Part shown: one piece after another, positions 42,329-52,188 of the stretch | How positions within the stretch are numbered: position 1 is the stretch's first letter | Layout of the letters: each line of letters opens with the position of its first letter | Source: Polaribacter sp. SA4-10 | GTDB lineage: Bacteria > Bacteroidota > Bacteroidia > Flavobacteriales > Flavobacteriaceae | Length of the DNA: 64,000 nucleotides | Direction: 5' to 3' | Assembly (NCBI RefSeq): GCF_002163835.1 | Contig: NZ_CP019331.1 | Coordinates: forward strand, 2,331,001-2,395,000 | Program-made: the position numbers and the translations under genes | Notes under the pieces: generated by a model | Seen by the model: the letters and a program-made list of their open reading frames with translations, nothing else | Database searches by the model: none | What the model was told of the DNA's origin: nothing

Positions 42329-43603
42329 TTAGTTTATAATATCGAATCCACAATAAGGAACTAACACATCTGGAATTTTAATTCCATCTACTGTTTGGTA
42401 GTTTTCTAGAATTCCTGCTAAAACACGAGGCAAAGCTAAAGAGCTTCCGTTTAATGTGTGCGCTAATTCGCTTTTTCCTTCTTTGTTTTTGAAACGTAAC
42501 TTTAGTCTATTTGCCTGAAAAGTTTCAAAGTTTGATGCAGAACTAATTTCTAACCATCTGTCTTGCGCTGTAGAAAAAACTTCAAAATCAAAAGTTAATG
42601 CAGCCGTAAAACCAGTATCTCCACCACACAAACGTAAAATTCTGTAAGGTAATTTAAGGTCTCTTAATATATCTTTAATATGTTCTACCATTCCGCTTAA
42701 AGCGTGGTAAGAATTATCTGGATGTTCAATTCGTACAATTTCTACTTTATCAAATTGATGCAATCTGTTTAATCCACGAACATGTGCACCATAACTTCCT
42801 GCTTCTCTTCTAAAACAAGGGGTGTAACCTGTACATTTTATTGGAAAATCGCTTTCTTGTAATAAATTTCCGCGAAACATATTTGTAATTGGCACTTCAC
42901 CAGTAGGAATTAAATATAAATCATCTACTGTAGAGTGATACATTTGCCCTTCTTTATCTGGCAATTGACCCGTTCCAATACCTGAAGCTTCATTAATTAA
43001 ATGCGGAACTTGATATTCTTTATAACCAGCTTCAATATTTTTATCTAAAAAGTAATTGATTAATGCACGTTGTAACCTTGCTCCTTTTCCTTTATAAACA
43101 GGAAAACCAGCACCCGTAATTTTTGTACCTAATTCAAAATCTATGATATCATATTTCTTCGCCAACTCCCAATGAGGAAGAGAATTTTCTCCTAAATCAG
43201 GAATTATCCCTTCGCTAAAAATTTTCTCATTATCTTCTTCAGATTTCCCTGGTTTTACAGAAGCATGAGGCACATTTGGTATTTGATACAACAAGTTTTG
43301 TAATTCATCTGCATAAGAAGTTAACTTCTCTGATACTTCTTTAGAGGTCTCTTTTAACTGACTTGTTTTTTCTTTTAAAATGTTCGCTTTTTGTACTTCA
43401 CCAGATTTATACAATTGTCCAATTTCTTTGGATAAGCTATTAGATTCAGCCAAAATAGTATCAAGAGAAACCTGAGTTGCCCTTCTATTTTCGTCTGCAA
43501 TTAAAACACTTTCAATAATTGTTTCAGCATTTGCAAAATTCCTTTTTGCCAACCCGTCTAAAACAGTTTGTTTGTTTTCTCTAATAAATTGTAATTGTAA
43601 CAT
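42329..43603 (-). CDS. serS: Seryl-tRNA synthetase
   Basis: The protein has 424 residues. The N-terminal coiled-coil arm (~residues 25-110) binds the tRNA-Ser variable loop. Class II motifs: motif 2 CFRREAGSYGAHVRGLNRLHQFDKVE and motif 3 LNGSSLALPRVLAGILENYQ, with EISSASNFETFQANRLKLRFK between them. It is a single gene; a -7 box (TATCTTTG, minus strand) lies at 43631-43624. Confidence 0.97.
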   Translation of the reverse strand: MLQLQFIRENKQTVLDGLAKRNFANAETIIESVLIADENRRATQVSLDTILAESNSLSKEIGQLYKSGEVQKANILKEKTSQLKETSKEVSEKLTSYADELQNLLYQIPNVPHASVKPGKSEEDNEKIFSEGIIPDLGENSLPHWELAKKYDIIDFELGTKITGAGFPVYKGKGARLQRALINYFLDKNIEAGYKEYQVPHLINEASGIGTGQLPDKEGQMYHSTVDDLYLIPTGEVPITNMFRGNLLQESDFPIKCTGYTPCFRREAGSYGAHVRGLNRLHQFDKVEIVRIEHPDNSYHALSGMVEHIKDILRDLKLPYRILRLCGGDTGFTAALTFDFEVFSTAQDRWLEISSASNFETFQANRLKLRFKNKEGKSELAHTLNGSSLALPRVLAGILENYQTVDGIKIPDVLVPYCGFDIIN

Positions 43604-43623
43604 TTTGTAAGAATTATGAAATG

Positions 43624-43631
43624 CAAAGATA
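43624..43631 (-). promoter_or_regulatory. Probable -7 box of serS
   Basis: TATCTTTG on the minus strand, 20 bp before the serS ATG. Confidence 0.4.
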
Positions 43632-43728
43632 TAATTTGTGAAGTAGTTTTACCAAGAAATCATAAATAAAAAACTTGACTACTTAGACACCTTGAAAATA
43701 GGGAATGAGATTTGTTAAAGCAGTTAAT

Positions 43729-44688
43729 TTATAGATTATTTTTAATATAATCTAATGAGATTTCTTTGTCTTTTTTTATTTGAATGATAAGTTCTTCAAT
43801 AGAAGCAAACTTTTGTTCATCACGTAAGAAGTAAAATAATTCTATAGTTAAATTCTGATTGTATACATCTTTGTTGAAATCAAAAAAATGAACCTCAATA
43901 GTTTGGTGTTTTCCATTTACAGTTGGTCTACTTCCAATGTTCATCATTCCAAAAACCTCTTGATTGTCAATAGTTGATTTTACAACATAAACACCTGTTT
44001 TAGGTATTAATTTGTAGGTTTCTTTTACATCAATATTTGCTGTAGGAAAACCAATTTTACCACCTAACTTTTTACCATTAACAACGTTACCGTTTAACAT
44101 AAAAAGATAGCCTAAATAGTTGTTGGCAGTTTTTAAGTTTCCAGTAGCTAATGCTTTTCTAACTTTTGTAGAACTTACAGAAACATCATCTATATCTTGA
44201 GCTGGAATTTCTTCAACAGTAAAATCATATAAATGGCTATATGCTGTTAATTGCTCAATATTTCCTTCTCTATTTTTTCCAAAATGATGATCGTAACCAA
44301 TAATTAATTTAGAAATATTTAGTTGACTTACTAAAATGTCTCGCACAAATTCTAGCGCCGTAATTCTAGAAAATTCTTTACTAAAAGGATGAATAATTAA
44401 ATAATCTAATCCTGTTTTTTCTAAAAGCGCTGCACGTTCATCAATTGTATTAATTAACTCTATAGTAGCCTCTTTTTGCAATACCATTCTTGGGTGTGGA
44501 AAAAAAGTTAATAAAACCGATTTTTTACCTGCTTTTTTAGCATCAGAAACTAGTTTTTTTATTATTGTTTGATGGCCAAAATGAACCCCATCAAAAGTAC
44601 CAATAGTAACAAAGGTTTTCTCTAAGGAAGAAAATTTAGAAATATTCTGAATTGTAATCAAAAAAGTGATTTTTTTACAAATGTACAA
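43729..44688 (-). CDS. ribF: Bifunctional riboflavin kinase/FMN adenylyltransferase
   Basis: The protein has 319 residues in the listed frame. The N-terminal FAD synthetase domain carries VTIGTFDGVHFGHQTIIKK (nucleotide-binding HxGH-type) and LIIGYDHHFGKNREGN. The C-terminal riboflavin kinase domain has GKKLGGKIGFPTANID. The start is uncertain: ATG 44688 overlaps a TACATTTG box (TAnnTTTG), and a TTG at 44661 (LITIQNISKF) gives a start closer to other RibF proteins. It makes FMN and FAD in the cytoplasm. Confidence 0.95.
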   Translation of the reverse strand: MYICKKITFLITIQNISKFSSLEKTFVTIGTFDGVHFGHQTIIKKLVSDAKKAGKKSVLLTFFPHPRMVLQKEATIELINTIDERAALLEKTGLDYLIIHPFSKEFSRITALEFVRDILVSQLNISKLIIGYDHHFGKNREGNIEQLTAYSHLYDFTVEEIPAQDIDDVSVSSTKVRKALATGNLKTANNYLGYLFMLNGNVVNGKKLGGKIGFPTANIDVKETYKLIPKTGVYVVKSTIDNQEVFGMMNIGSRPTVNGKHQTIEVHFFDFNKDVYNQNLTIELFYFLRDEQKFASIEELIIQIKKDKEISLDYIKNNL

Positions 44689-44850
44689 TAACTATAAGTT
44701 TAATTAATACTTCAAAGTAGTGGTTTTTTGTGTTGATAAATCAATAATTAAAAGATGTTTTTTTTAAGAATTAATAAATTTATTATTCAAATAATCAATT
44801 ATTCAAAAAAAATTGTATTTTGCATAATAGTTAACAAATAATTTTAAATT

Positions 44851-47580
44851 ATGATAAAAAAGATTTTACTTCTTGCATTTATAGCTTTTGGTAGTATTGC
44901 AATGGTTGCTCAAACCACTGTTACTGGTATAGTTACAGATGCGGCTACTGGGGAAACACTTCCTGGTGCCAGTGTTAAAGTTTCTAGAAAGGCAGTTGGA
45001 ACAAACACAGATTTTGATGGTGTTTTTGTAATGAATACAACAGATAAACCACCATTTACGATAGAAATTTCTATGTTAGGTTTTAAAACAGCCAAAGTTG
45101 AGATTACTAAAAACAACCAAAAGGTTGAGGTTAATTTAACTGAAAACGAAACTTCTTTAGATGAAATAGTCGTTTCTGCTTCTAGAACTCCAGAGCGTAT
45201 TATGGAGTCTCCGGTAACAATAGAGCGGTTAGATTCTAGAGCAATAAAAAACACTTCTGCTCCATCTTTTTATGATGGTTTAGAAAATTTAAAAGGTGTA
45301 GATGTAAATACAAATAGTTTAACATTTAAATCTGTAAATACACGTGGTTTTGCTACTTTTTCAAATACACGTTTTATGCAATTAGTAGATGGAATGGATA
45401 ATTCATCTCCAGCTTTAAATTTTGCATTGGGTAATTTATTAGGAATGTCTGAATTAGATGTAAAAACAGTAGAATTACTTCCTGGAGCATCTTCTGCATT
45501 ATATGGTGCAAATGCTTTTAATGGTATTATGTTTATGACAAGTAAAAGCCCTTTTGATGATCAAGGGATTAGTGTCTCTTTAAAAGGAGGAATTACTAGT
45601 CAAGAAGCTGGTGGAGACAATGAATTTACAGATTTAAATATTAGAATGGCGCATGCTTTTTCTAATAAGTTTGCAGCAAAAGCAACTCTTTCTGTACTAG
45701 AAGGCACAGATTGGTTTGCAACAGATTATAGAAATACGAGTGGCGGAAAAATGATTGCTGGAACCAGAGAATCCGACAGGAACTATAACGGTGTTAATGT
45801 ATATGGAGATGTGGTTTCTACAAATATAAATGGTGTGGCTAAAAGTCTTGAGGCTTTAGGACTTATTCCTAACGGAGCTTCTGCACTTGTACCTAGTGAA
45901 AACATCAGTAGAACGGGTTATAATGAAAGAGATTTGATGGATTACGGTGTGAAAAGCGTAAAGTTTGGAGGTTCATTAAATTACCGTCCTTTTGGGGATG
46001 ATCGTCTAGAGGTTATTTGGAATTCTAAAGTGGGTACAGGTAATACTCAATACTTAGGTGGTCAAAAATATGCTATTAAAAACTTTTTGATGCAACAGCA
46101 TAAATTAGAAGTGAAAGGGAAAAACTTTTTTGTAAGAGGATATATGACAGCAGAAGATGCTGGGGATTCATATAACACATTATTTGCAGCAATAAACATC
46201 AATAGAGCGTGGAAAGATGATAGTACTTGGTTTGGACAATATACAGGAGCATATTTAGGAGGAACTCTTGCAGGTTTAACATCAGACCAGGCGCATGCCG
46301 TAGCAAGACAAACTGCAGAATCAGGAAGATATGAGCCAGGTTCAGCAGAATATAAAGAGGCCTTTGATAGAATTACTTCAGACCCAGATTTATTAACAGG
46401 TGCAAAATTTAGAGATCAAACTAAATTATATCATGGAGATGCAAATTATAATTTTCAAGATCTAATAGATTTTGCAGAAATTCAAGTAGGTGCTTCTTAT
46501 AGAAGGTATTCTTTAAATTCTTTTGGTAATATATTTACGGATGCAGATGGTCCTATTGACTATGATGAATACGGTATTTATACACAAGCTCAAAAGAAAT
46601 TTTTAGAAGAGGATCGTTTAAAAGTAACGGCATCCCTTAGATATGATAAAGCACAAAATTTTGATGGTAATTTTTCACCAAGAGTATCTATGGCATATGC
46701 AGCAGGAGAAAATAAAAATCAAAATTTTAGAGCCTCTTTTCAAACAGGTTTTAGAAACCCAACAACGCAAGATCAATATATTGGTCTAGACGTAGGTAAT
46801 GCTATTTTAGTTGGTGGTGTTGAAGATAATATAGATAGATACAGTACAACTTTTCAAGATGGTACTGGAACTAGTTATACTTTAACAGGTAGAGATGCTT
46901 ATGAAAATTCTTACACAGTTGCAAGTGGCGGAACTGTAAAAGCAAATGTAGCTTTTGTGAAACCAGAAAAAGTAACCGCGTATGAAGTAGGTTATAGGGG
47001 GCTAGTTAACACCGGTGTTTCTAACAGAATTACTGTAGATTTAAGTGTGTATTATAATCAATATGAAGACTTTATAGCGAATACAAATGTAATTGTACCT
47101 TACAATGCAACAGGTGGATATAAAATCTTTCAATTGTACACGAATTCTCCAGCAGATATCAGTTCTTACGGAGCAACTATCGGTTTAAATACGAAGGTTT
47201 TAAAAGGTTTTAATTTAGGCTTAAACTATACTTTTGCTCAATTTGAGTTTGACCAAGCTGCAAACCCAGATTTTGAAGCTGGTTTTAATACGCCAGAACA
47301 CAAAGTAAAATTACAATTTGGTAAAACAGATTTGTTTAAAAACTTTGGTTTCAACATAAATGCAAGATGGCAAGATGAATATCGATGGGAATCTACCTTT
47401 GTAGATGGTACTATAGAATCAAGAACTGTTATAGATGCACAGATTAATTATTCGGTTCCTTCTATAAAATCTGTATTTAAATTAGGAGGCGCAAACTTAA
47501 CAGGTCAAGAATACTTAAGTGCTCCAGGTGTTGGTGCAATTGGTTCTCAATACTACCTTTCTTGGTCAATTAATAACTAA
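44851..47580 (+). CDS. TonB-dependent outer-membrane receptor with carboxypeptidase-like domain
   Basis: The protein has 909 residues. The signal peptide (MIKKILLLAFIAFGSIAMVAQ) is followed by a carboxypeptidase-regulatory-like domain (~22-105, GIVTDAATGETLPGASVKV...DFDGVFVM), a TonB box-like stretch, the plug (~120-230, VNTRGFATFSNTRFMQLVDGMDNSSP and ELLPGASSALYGANAFNGIM) and a 22-strand-type barrel. There is no STN domain, so it does not signal through FecR. It is paired 15 bp downstream with an SGNH-hydrolase lipoprotein, which suggests joint uptake and processing of one ligand. The ligand is unknown. Confidence 0.92.
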   Translation: MIKKILLLAFIAFGSIAMVAQTTVTGIVTDAATGETLPGASVKVSRKAVGTNTDFDGVFVMNTTDKPPFTIEISMLGFKTAKVEITKNNQKVEVNLTENETSLDEIVVSASRTPERIMESPVTIERLDSRAIKNTSAPSFYDGLENLKGVDVNTNSLTFKSVNTRGFATFSNTRFMQLVDGMDNSSPALNFALGNLLGMSELDVKTVELLPGASSALYGANAFNGIMFMTSKSPFDDQGISVSLKGGITSQEAGGDNEFTDLNIRMAHAFSNKFAAKATLSVLEGTDWFATDYRNTSGGKMIAGTRESDRNYNGVNVYGDVVSTNINGVAKSLEALGLIPNGASALVPSENISRTGYNERDLMDYGVKSVKFGGSLNYRPFGDDRLEVIWNSKVGTGNTQYLGGQKYAIKNFLMQQHKLEVKGKNFFVRGYMTAEDAGDSYNTLFAAININRAWKDDSTWFGQYTGAYLGGTLAGLTSDQAHAVARQTAESGRYEPGSAEYKEAFDRITSDPDLLTGAKFRDQTKLYHGDANYNFQDLIDFAEIQVGASYRRYSLNSFGNIFTDADGPIDYDEYGIYTQAQKKFLEEDRLKVTASLRYDKAQNFDGNFSPRVSMAYAAGENKNQNFRASFQTGFRNPTTQDQYIGLDVGNAILVGGVEDNIDRYSTTFQDGTGTSYTLTGRDAYENSYTVASGGTVKANVAFVKPEKVTAYEVGYRGLVNTGVSNRITVDLSVYYNQYEDFIANTNVIVPYNATGGYKIFQLYTNSPADISSYGATIGLNTKVLKGFNLGLNYTFAQFEFDQAANPDFEAGFNTPEHKVKLQFGKTDLFKNFGFNINARWQDEYRWESTFVDGTIESRTVIDAQINYSVPSIKSVFKLGGANLTGQEYLSAPGVGAIGSQYYLSWSINN

Positions 47581-47595
47581 AAAAAACAAAATTTA

Positions 47596-49113
47596 ATGAA
47601 GAATTATAAATATTTAGGATTGTTTCTTTTAACTCTAGGCTTCACATCTTGTAATGTAAACAATGAGTTAGATGCAATTCAAGAAGAAATAGTTGATCAA
47701 GTACAGTTGGATGCAAATGGATTAGATTTTTCTAAATACATTTCTATTGGTGCATCTTTTACTGCAGGTTATACAGACGGAGCGATGTTTAAAGCAGCTC
47801 AAGAAAATTCTTTTCCAAATATTTTGGCTGGGAAATTTGGAACTGAATTTAATCAACCATTAATGGCAGATAATATTGGAGGATTGGTTTATGGAGGAAC
47901 AGCAGTTCAGCCACCAAGATTTTATTTTGATGGTGCTGGACCAGCAAGATTACCCGCAACGCCAACTACAGAGTTAACAGCGGTTCTTTCAGGGCCTTTT
48001 AATAATTTTGGCGCTCCAGGAGCAAAAAGTTTTCATTTAGGAGTTGCTGGATATGGACAATTAAATCCTTATTTCGGTAGAATGGCATCTAGTCCCGGAG
48101 CATCTGTTATGGGAGACGCATTAGCTCAAAGCCCAACGTTTTTCACCTTATCAGAGATTGGTGGAAATGATGTTTTAGGGTATGCGCTTTCTGGAGGTTC
48201 AGGTATAGATCAAACTGGTAATTTTGATCCATCTAGTTATGGAGGTTCAGATATTACAGATCCTAATGTATTTGCACAAGTATTTAGTGGTATGGTTACT
48301 GCTTTAACTGCAAATGGAGCAAAAGGAGTAGTAGCTAATGTACCTTATATTACAGATTTGGCTAATTTTACAACTGTACCTTATAATGCAATTCCATTAG
48401 ATGCAGCAACTGCTGGTCAATTAAATGGTGCTTTTGCAGCTTATAATGGAGGGTTACAACAAATATTAGATCTTAAAAACGCAAACCTTTTACCGGCTCA
48501 GGTTCTTCCTTTGTTGGTTAACTATGATCAAGCTGAAGTAGATCGTAGACAAGTTAATTTTGTTGCTGGACAAAACGCAGTTTTAATGTTAGATGAAAAT
48601 TTATCAAATTTAACTCCTATTAACCCAGGTTTAACAAATATGAGACAAGCAACTGCAGATGATTTATTGCTTTTAGCAAGTTCTACAGTATTAGGTACTA
48701 CAGTTGGTGGAAACCCTCAATTAATTAATGGAGTCTCTGTTCCCTTAGCAGACGAATGGGTTTTAACACCTGAAGAACAAACAGCTATTAAAACAGCTAC
48801 AGATTCATACAATACTACTATCGGAGCAGTTGCCGCTTCTAATTCAAATATTGCATTAGTAGATTTTAAAGGGGTTTTATCAGAAGCATCTACAGGTATT
48901 ATGTTTGATAATTATACAATGACTACAAGTTTAGTTACTGGAGGTTTAGTAAGTTTAGATGGTGTTCATTTAACTGCAAGAGGATATGCTTTAATGGCAA
49001 ACAAAATTTTAGCAGCTATGGATATTGAATTTGGTTCTAATTTTACCACTGCAACAAATGGTTTAGCAAAAGCAGGAGATTATCCAACAAATTACTCTCC
49101 TTTATTGAGATAA
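47596..49113 (+). CDS. SGNH/GDSL-hydrolase-like lipoprotein
   Basis: The protein has 505 residues with an SPII signal (MKNYKYLGLFLLTLGFTSC). SGNH blocks: block I SIGASFTAGYTDG, where the usual GDS is GAS with Ser kept; block III EIGGNDVLGYAL (GxND); block V DGVHLTARGYALMAN (DxxH). All four catalytic residue types are present. A large insert of Gly/Ala/Asn-rich sequence separates blocks I and III. It is probably an outer-membrane-anchored esterase or lipase that serves the preceding receptor. Start is 15 bp after the receptor stop. Confidence 0.88.
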   Translation: MKNYKYLGLFLLTLGFTSCNVNNELDAIQEEIVDQVQLDANGLDFSKYISIGASFTAGYTDGAMFKAAQENSFPNILAGKFGTEFNQPLMADNIGGLVYGGTAVQPPRFYFDGAGPARLPATPTTELTAVLSGPFNNFGAPGAKSFHLGVAGYGQLNPYFGRMASSPGASVMGDALAQSPTFFTLSEIGGNDVLGYALSGGSGIDQTGNFDPSSYGGSDITDPNVFAQVFSGMVTALTANGAKGVVANVPYITDLANFTTVPYNAIPLDAATAGQLNGAFAAYNGGLQQILDLKNANLLPAQVLPLLVNYDQAEVDRRQVNFVAGQNAVLMLDENLSNLTPINPGLTNMRQATADDLLLLASSTVLGTTVGGNPQLINGVSVPLADEWVLTPEEQTAIKTATDSYNTTIGAVAASNSNIALVDFKGVLSEASTGIMFDNYTMTTSLVTGGLVSLDGVHLTARGYALMANKILAAMDIEFGSNFTTATNGLAKAGDYPTNYSPLLR

Positions 49114-49136
49114 GTTTTTACAATATAGTATTCATA

Positions 49137-49168
49137 AAAAAAGGTTGAGCAATTGCTCAACCTTTTTT
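49137..49168 (+). terminator. Terminator of the receptor/SGNH operon
   Basis: AAAAAAGGTTGAGCAA and its complement form a palindrome with AATT at the centre, giving an 11- to 14-bp stem and a T6 run on both strands. It also serves sufS from the other side. Confidence 0.85.
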
Positions 49169-49189
49169 GTTTTTATAAATGTTATCTTT

Positions 49190-50404
49190 TTAAGACAACA
49201 TCAAAGTTGCTCTTTTTACTCCAGCAACTAAAATATCTATTTCTTCTTTTGTATTGTAAAAAGAGAAAGAAGCTCTTATGGTTCCTGGTATTTTATAGAA
49301 ATCCATAATTGGTTGTGCACAATGATGCCCTGTTCTAACAGCAATTCCTAATTTATCTAAGATTGATCCAATATCATAAGGATGAATTTCATTCACATTA
49401 AAAGAAATAACAGCTGTTTTTTCTTTTGTGGTTCCATAAATTTTTAAACCTTCAATTTTTAATAATTCTTTAGTTCCATATTCTAAAAGTTCGTGTTCAT
49501 AAGAGGCAATCTCTTCAAAACCCACTGAGTTCATATAGTCGATAGCTGTTCCAAAAGCGATTCCTCCACAAATATTTGGGGTTCCAGCTTCAAATTTATG
49601 AGGTAAACCTGCATAGGTAGTTTTTTCAAAAGAAACCGTTTCTATCATTTCTCCACCACCTTGATAAGGAGGTAGTTTTTCTAACCATTCTTTTTTCCCA
49701 TATAATAACCCAACTCCTGTTGGGCCACATAATTTATGAGCAGAAGCCACGTAAAAATCAGCATCTAAAGCTTGTACATCTGGTTTAATATGAGGTGTTG
49801 CCTGAGCTCCATCAATTAAAACAGCGGCATTTACTTTGTGAGCAGCATCAATAATTTCTTTAATTGGGTTTACGGTTCCTAATGCATTTGAAACATGATT
49901 ACAAAAAACTAATTTTGTCTTTTCATTTAACAAACTATGATATGCTTCCATATCTAAAGAGCCATCTTCAAACATTGGAATTACCTTTAAAATAGCACCT
50001 GTTTTTTCGCAAAGCATTTGCCAAGGAACAATATTTGAATGGTGTTCTAAAGCAGAAACAATAATTTCATCACCAGCATTTAAAAGTGAAGAAAATCCAG
50101 ATGCAACGATGTTGATACTGTGCGTAGTTCCAGCAGTTAGAATAATTTCGTAAGCTTCTTTTGCATTAAAATGATGTTGCACTTTAATACGAGCTTCTTC
50201 ATATTTATCAGTTGCTTCTTGACTTAAAGTATGCACGCCTCTGTGAATATTTGAGTTGTAATTGCTGTAATAATCTACAATAGCATCAATTACAACTTGT
50301 GGTGTTTGTGAAGTTGCTGCATTATCAAAATATACTAGAGGTTTTCCATGAACAGTTCTTTTTAAAATTGGGAAATCTTCACGAATTTTATCAATATTAA
50401 TCAT
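49190..50404 (-). CDS. sufS: Cysteine desulfurase SufS
   Basis: The protein has 404 residues from MINIDKIREDFPIL; three upstream codons to 50413 are an alternative. A PLP enzyme that frees sulfur from cysteine for Fe-S cluster assembly. PLP lysine lies in VASAHKLCGPTGVGLLYG; the persulfide cysteine in VRTGHHCAQPIMDFY near residue 360 is intact. It has its own -7 box and is separated from sufABCD by an inverted serine hydrolase gene and a small membrane protein. sufE is not in the window. Confidence 0.96.
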   Translation of the reverse strand: MINIDKIREDFPILKRTVHGKPLVYFDNAATSQTPQVVIDAIVDYYSNYNSNIHRGVHTLSQEATDKYEEARIKVQHHFNAKEAYEIILTAGTTHSINIVASGFSSLLNAGDEIIVSALEHHSNIVPWQMLCEKTGAILKVIPMFEDGSLDMEAYHSLLNEKTKLVFCNHVSNALGTVNPIKEIIDAAHKVNAAVLIDGAQATPHIKPDVQALDADFYVASAHKLCGPTGVGLLYGKKEWLEKLPPYQGGGEMIETVSFEKTTYAGLPHKFEAGTPNICGGIAFGTAIDYMNSVGFEEIASYEHELLEYGTKELLKIEGLKIYGTTKEKTAVISFNVNEIHPYDIGSILDKLGIAVRTGHHCAQPIMDFYKIPGTIRASFSFYNTKEEIDILVAGVKRATLMLS

Positions 50405-50422
50405 ACAAATCATATTTAGTTA

Positions 50423-50430
50423 CAAAGATA
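50423..50430 (-). promoter_or_regulatory. Probable -7 box of sufS
   Basis: TATCTTTG on the minus strand, about 18 bp before the sufS ATG, fits TAnnTTTG and supports independent transcription of sufS. Confidence 0.45.
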
Positions 50431-50503
50431 AAGCTTGATTTTTTAAAGTTTTCATAAACTGAATATGTTTTCCTTATTTTTACATCATTAAACTATATTT
50501 CTA

Positions 50504-51826
50504 ATGAAAGTAAGCAAGCGTATTCTTCTTTTTTTATCATTAATTATTATAATTACTGTAATCTATAATTACCCTAAATTGAATATTATGGCAGGTTATT
50601 CTGCTAAAAATATGGCTTCATCTGTTTTTGTTGCAGAGAGAACTTTAGAATTTACAGATATAAATGACAATAACTTTTCTCCTATTAATTTAGCTTCTGA
50701 TAAAGTGAACTTAGAAGAAAAATCTGCATCTGCATCTGCAATTGGGTTACTTACAAGAAAAGCAATTTATAGAGAAGGCCTAGGAAGTGTTTTAACTTTA
50801 GATAAAGAAGATGTCAATAAGAAGTTTTTAGCTCCCAAAAGAACAAAACCTGACTATAAAACTCCTTTTCCATTTGGAAATGCAGATCAAAAAGATACTG
50901 TTTTTACAAATGTAGATTATACCCACTTAAACAAAACTGTTAGTGCTCTTTTTAAGGATGTGAATAAAACCAGAGCAGCTGTTGTTATCTATAAAAATAA
51001 AATTATTGCAGAAAAATATGCGAATGGCTTTACAAAAGAGTCTAAAATTTTAGGTTGGTCTATGACCAAAAGTATTACAGGTACTTTATTCGGCATTTTA
51101 CAGTATCAAGGAAAAATTAATGTGCAAGATAAAGCACCAATTGTTGAATGGGAAAATGATGCTAGAAGTGAAATTACGATTCATAATTTATTACAAATGA
51201 ATAGCGGTTTAGAATGGGATGAAGATTATAATTCTATTTCTGATGTTAGTAAAATGTTGTTTTTAGAAAGAGATATGACGCAGCAACAAATCAACAAACC
51301 GTTTGTAGGAAAACCAAACGAAACGTGGAACTATTCTTCTGGAACAACAAATTTATTGTCGGGTATTTTAAGAAATCAATTTAAAACCCACCAAGAATAT
51401 TTAGATTTTTGGTACACGAATTTAATTGATAAAATTGGCATGAATTCTATGGTTGTTGAAACAGATTTATCTGGAAATTATGTGGGTTCTTCTTATGCTT
51501 GGGCAACGCCAAGAGATTGGGCTAAATTTGGTTTGTTATATTTAAATAACGGAAAATGGAATGGTGAAAACTTATTCACAAAACAATGGGTAAAATACGC
51601 TACTACACCAACACCAACTTCAGAGGGTTGGTATGGCGCGCAAATTTGGTTAAATGACGGAAAAAGATATCCAGATGCACCCAAAAACATGTATTCTTTT
51701 AATGGTTACCAAGGACAGAATGTATTTGTTTTACCAGACCAAGAATTGGTTATTGTTAGAATGGGATTAACTAAAAATGCGGATATTAATTTATTTTTGA
51801 AAGGTGTAATTGAAAGTTTAAAATAG
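50504..51826 (+). CDS. Serine hydrolase, beta-lactamase/penicillin-binding type
   Basis: The protein has 440 residues. It has an N-terminal membrane span or uncleaved signal (~6-22, ILLFLSLIIIITVIY). The class C beta-lactamase-like domain begins near residue 130. The Ser-x-x-Lys motif is SMTK (S186, K189), the second motif YSSG is in WNYSSGTTNLL near residue 267, and GWYGAQIWLN with FNGYQGQ follows. It may act on peptides or esters in the periplasm; the substrate is unknown. It lies inverted inside the suf region and has no visible link to Fe-S assembly. Confidence 0.88.
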   Translation: MKVSKRILLFLSLIIIITVIYNYPKLNIMAGYSAKNMASSVFVAERTLEFTDINDNNFSPINLASDKVNLEEKSASASAIGLLTRKAIYREGLGSVLTLDKEDVNKKFLAPKRTKPDYKTPFPFGNADQKDTVFTNVDYTHLNKTVSALFKDVNKTRAAVVIYKNKIIAEKYANGFTKESKILGWSMTKSITGTLFGILQYQGKINVQDKAPIVEWENDARSEITIHNLLQMNSGLEWDEDYNSISDVSKMLFLERDMTQQQINKPFVGKPNETWNYSSGTTNLLSGILRNQFKTHQEYLDFWYTNLIDKIGMNSMVVETDLSGNYVGSSYAWATPRDWAKFGLLYLNNGKWNGENLFTKQWVKYATTPTPTSEGWYGAQIWLNDGKRYPDAPKNMYSFNGYQGQNVFVLPDQELVIVRMGLTKNADINLFLKGVIESLK

Positions 51827-51887
51827 TATTATGTAAATAATTTTAGTTTTTAAAAAGTGAAAGCCTGTCTTATGCAGTATAAATTTA

Positions 51888-52091
51888 CTAATTTTTTCCT
51901 TTAATCAAGCTTAAAACAACAGCTACAATACCTAAAGAAATTGTAATATAAGCATTCGTATTATCTTGTGTTTTAACTAAGTCTAAAGTACCTATAGAAA
52001 GCTGTGTTTCTGGAATTACCATGGTGTAAATTCCATAAGTTAGTAGAATAGCACCTGTAATTAATAAAACTAGTTTTATGCTTTTGTTCAT
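51888..52091 (-). CDS. Small two-span membrane protein (67 residues)
   Basis: Two hydrophobic helices, residues ~5-24 (IKLVLLITGAILLTYGIYTMV) and ~46-63 (AYITISLGIVAVVLSLIKG), flank a short polar loop with SIGTLDLVKTQDN. No family is recognised, but similar short proteins near suf genes are plausible in Flavobacteria. It follows sufD after a terminator, so it probably has its own promoter. Confidence 0.7.
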   Translation of the reverse strand: MNKSIKLVLLITGAILLTYGIYTMVIPETQLSIGTLDLVKTQDNTNAYITISLGIVAVVLSLIKGKN

Positions 52092-52136
52092 CGTTGATTT
52101 TTGTTCTAAGTTACTACATTTTTTATAGATAATAAA

Positions 52137-52159
52137 AAACCACGCAAATTGCGTGGTTT
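52137..52159 (-). terminator. Terminator downstream of sufD
   Basis: AAACCACGCAA and TTGCGTGGTTT form an 11-bp stem. On the minus strand a run of T residues follows, ending the sufABCD transcript before the 67-residue gene. Confidence 0.85.
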
Positions 52160-52188
52160 ATACTCTTATAAAAAAGAAACAATGTTAC

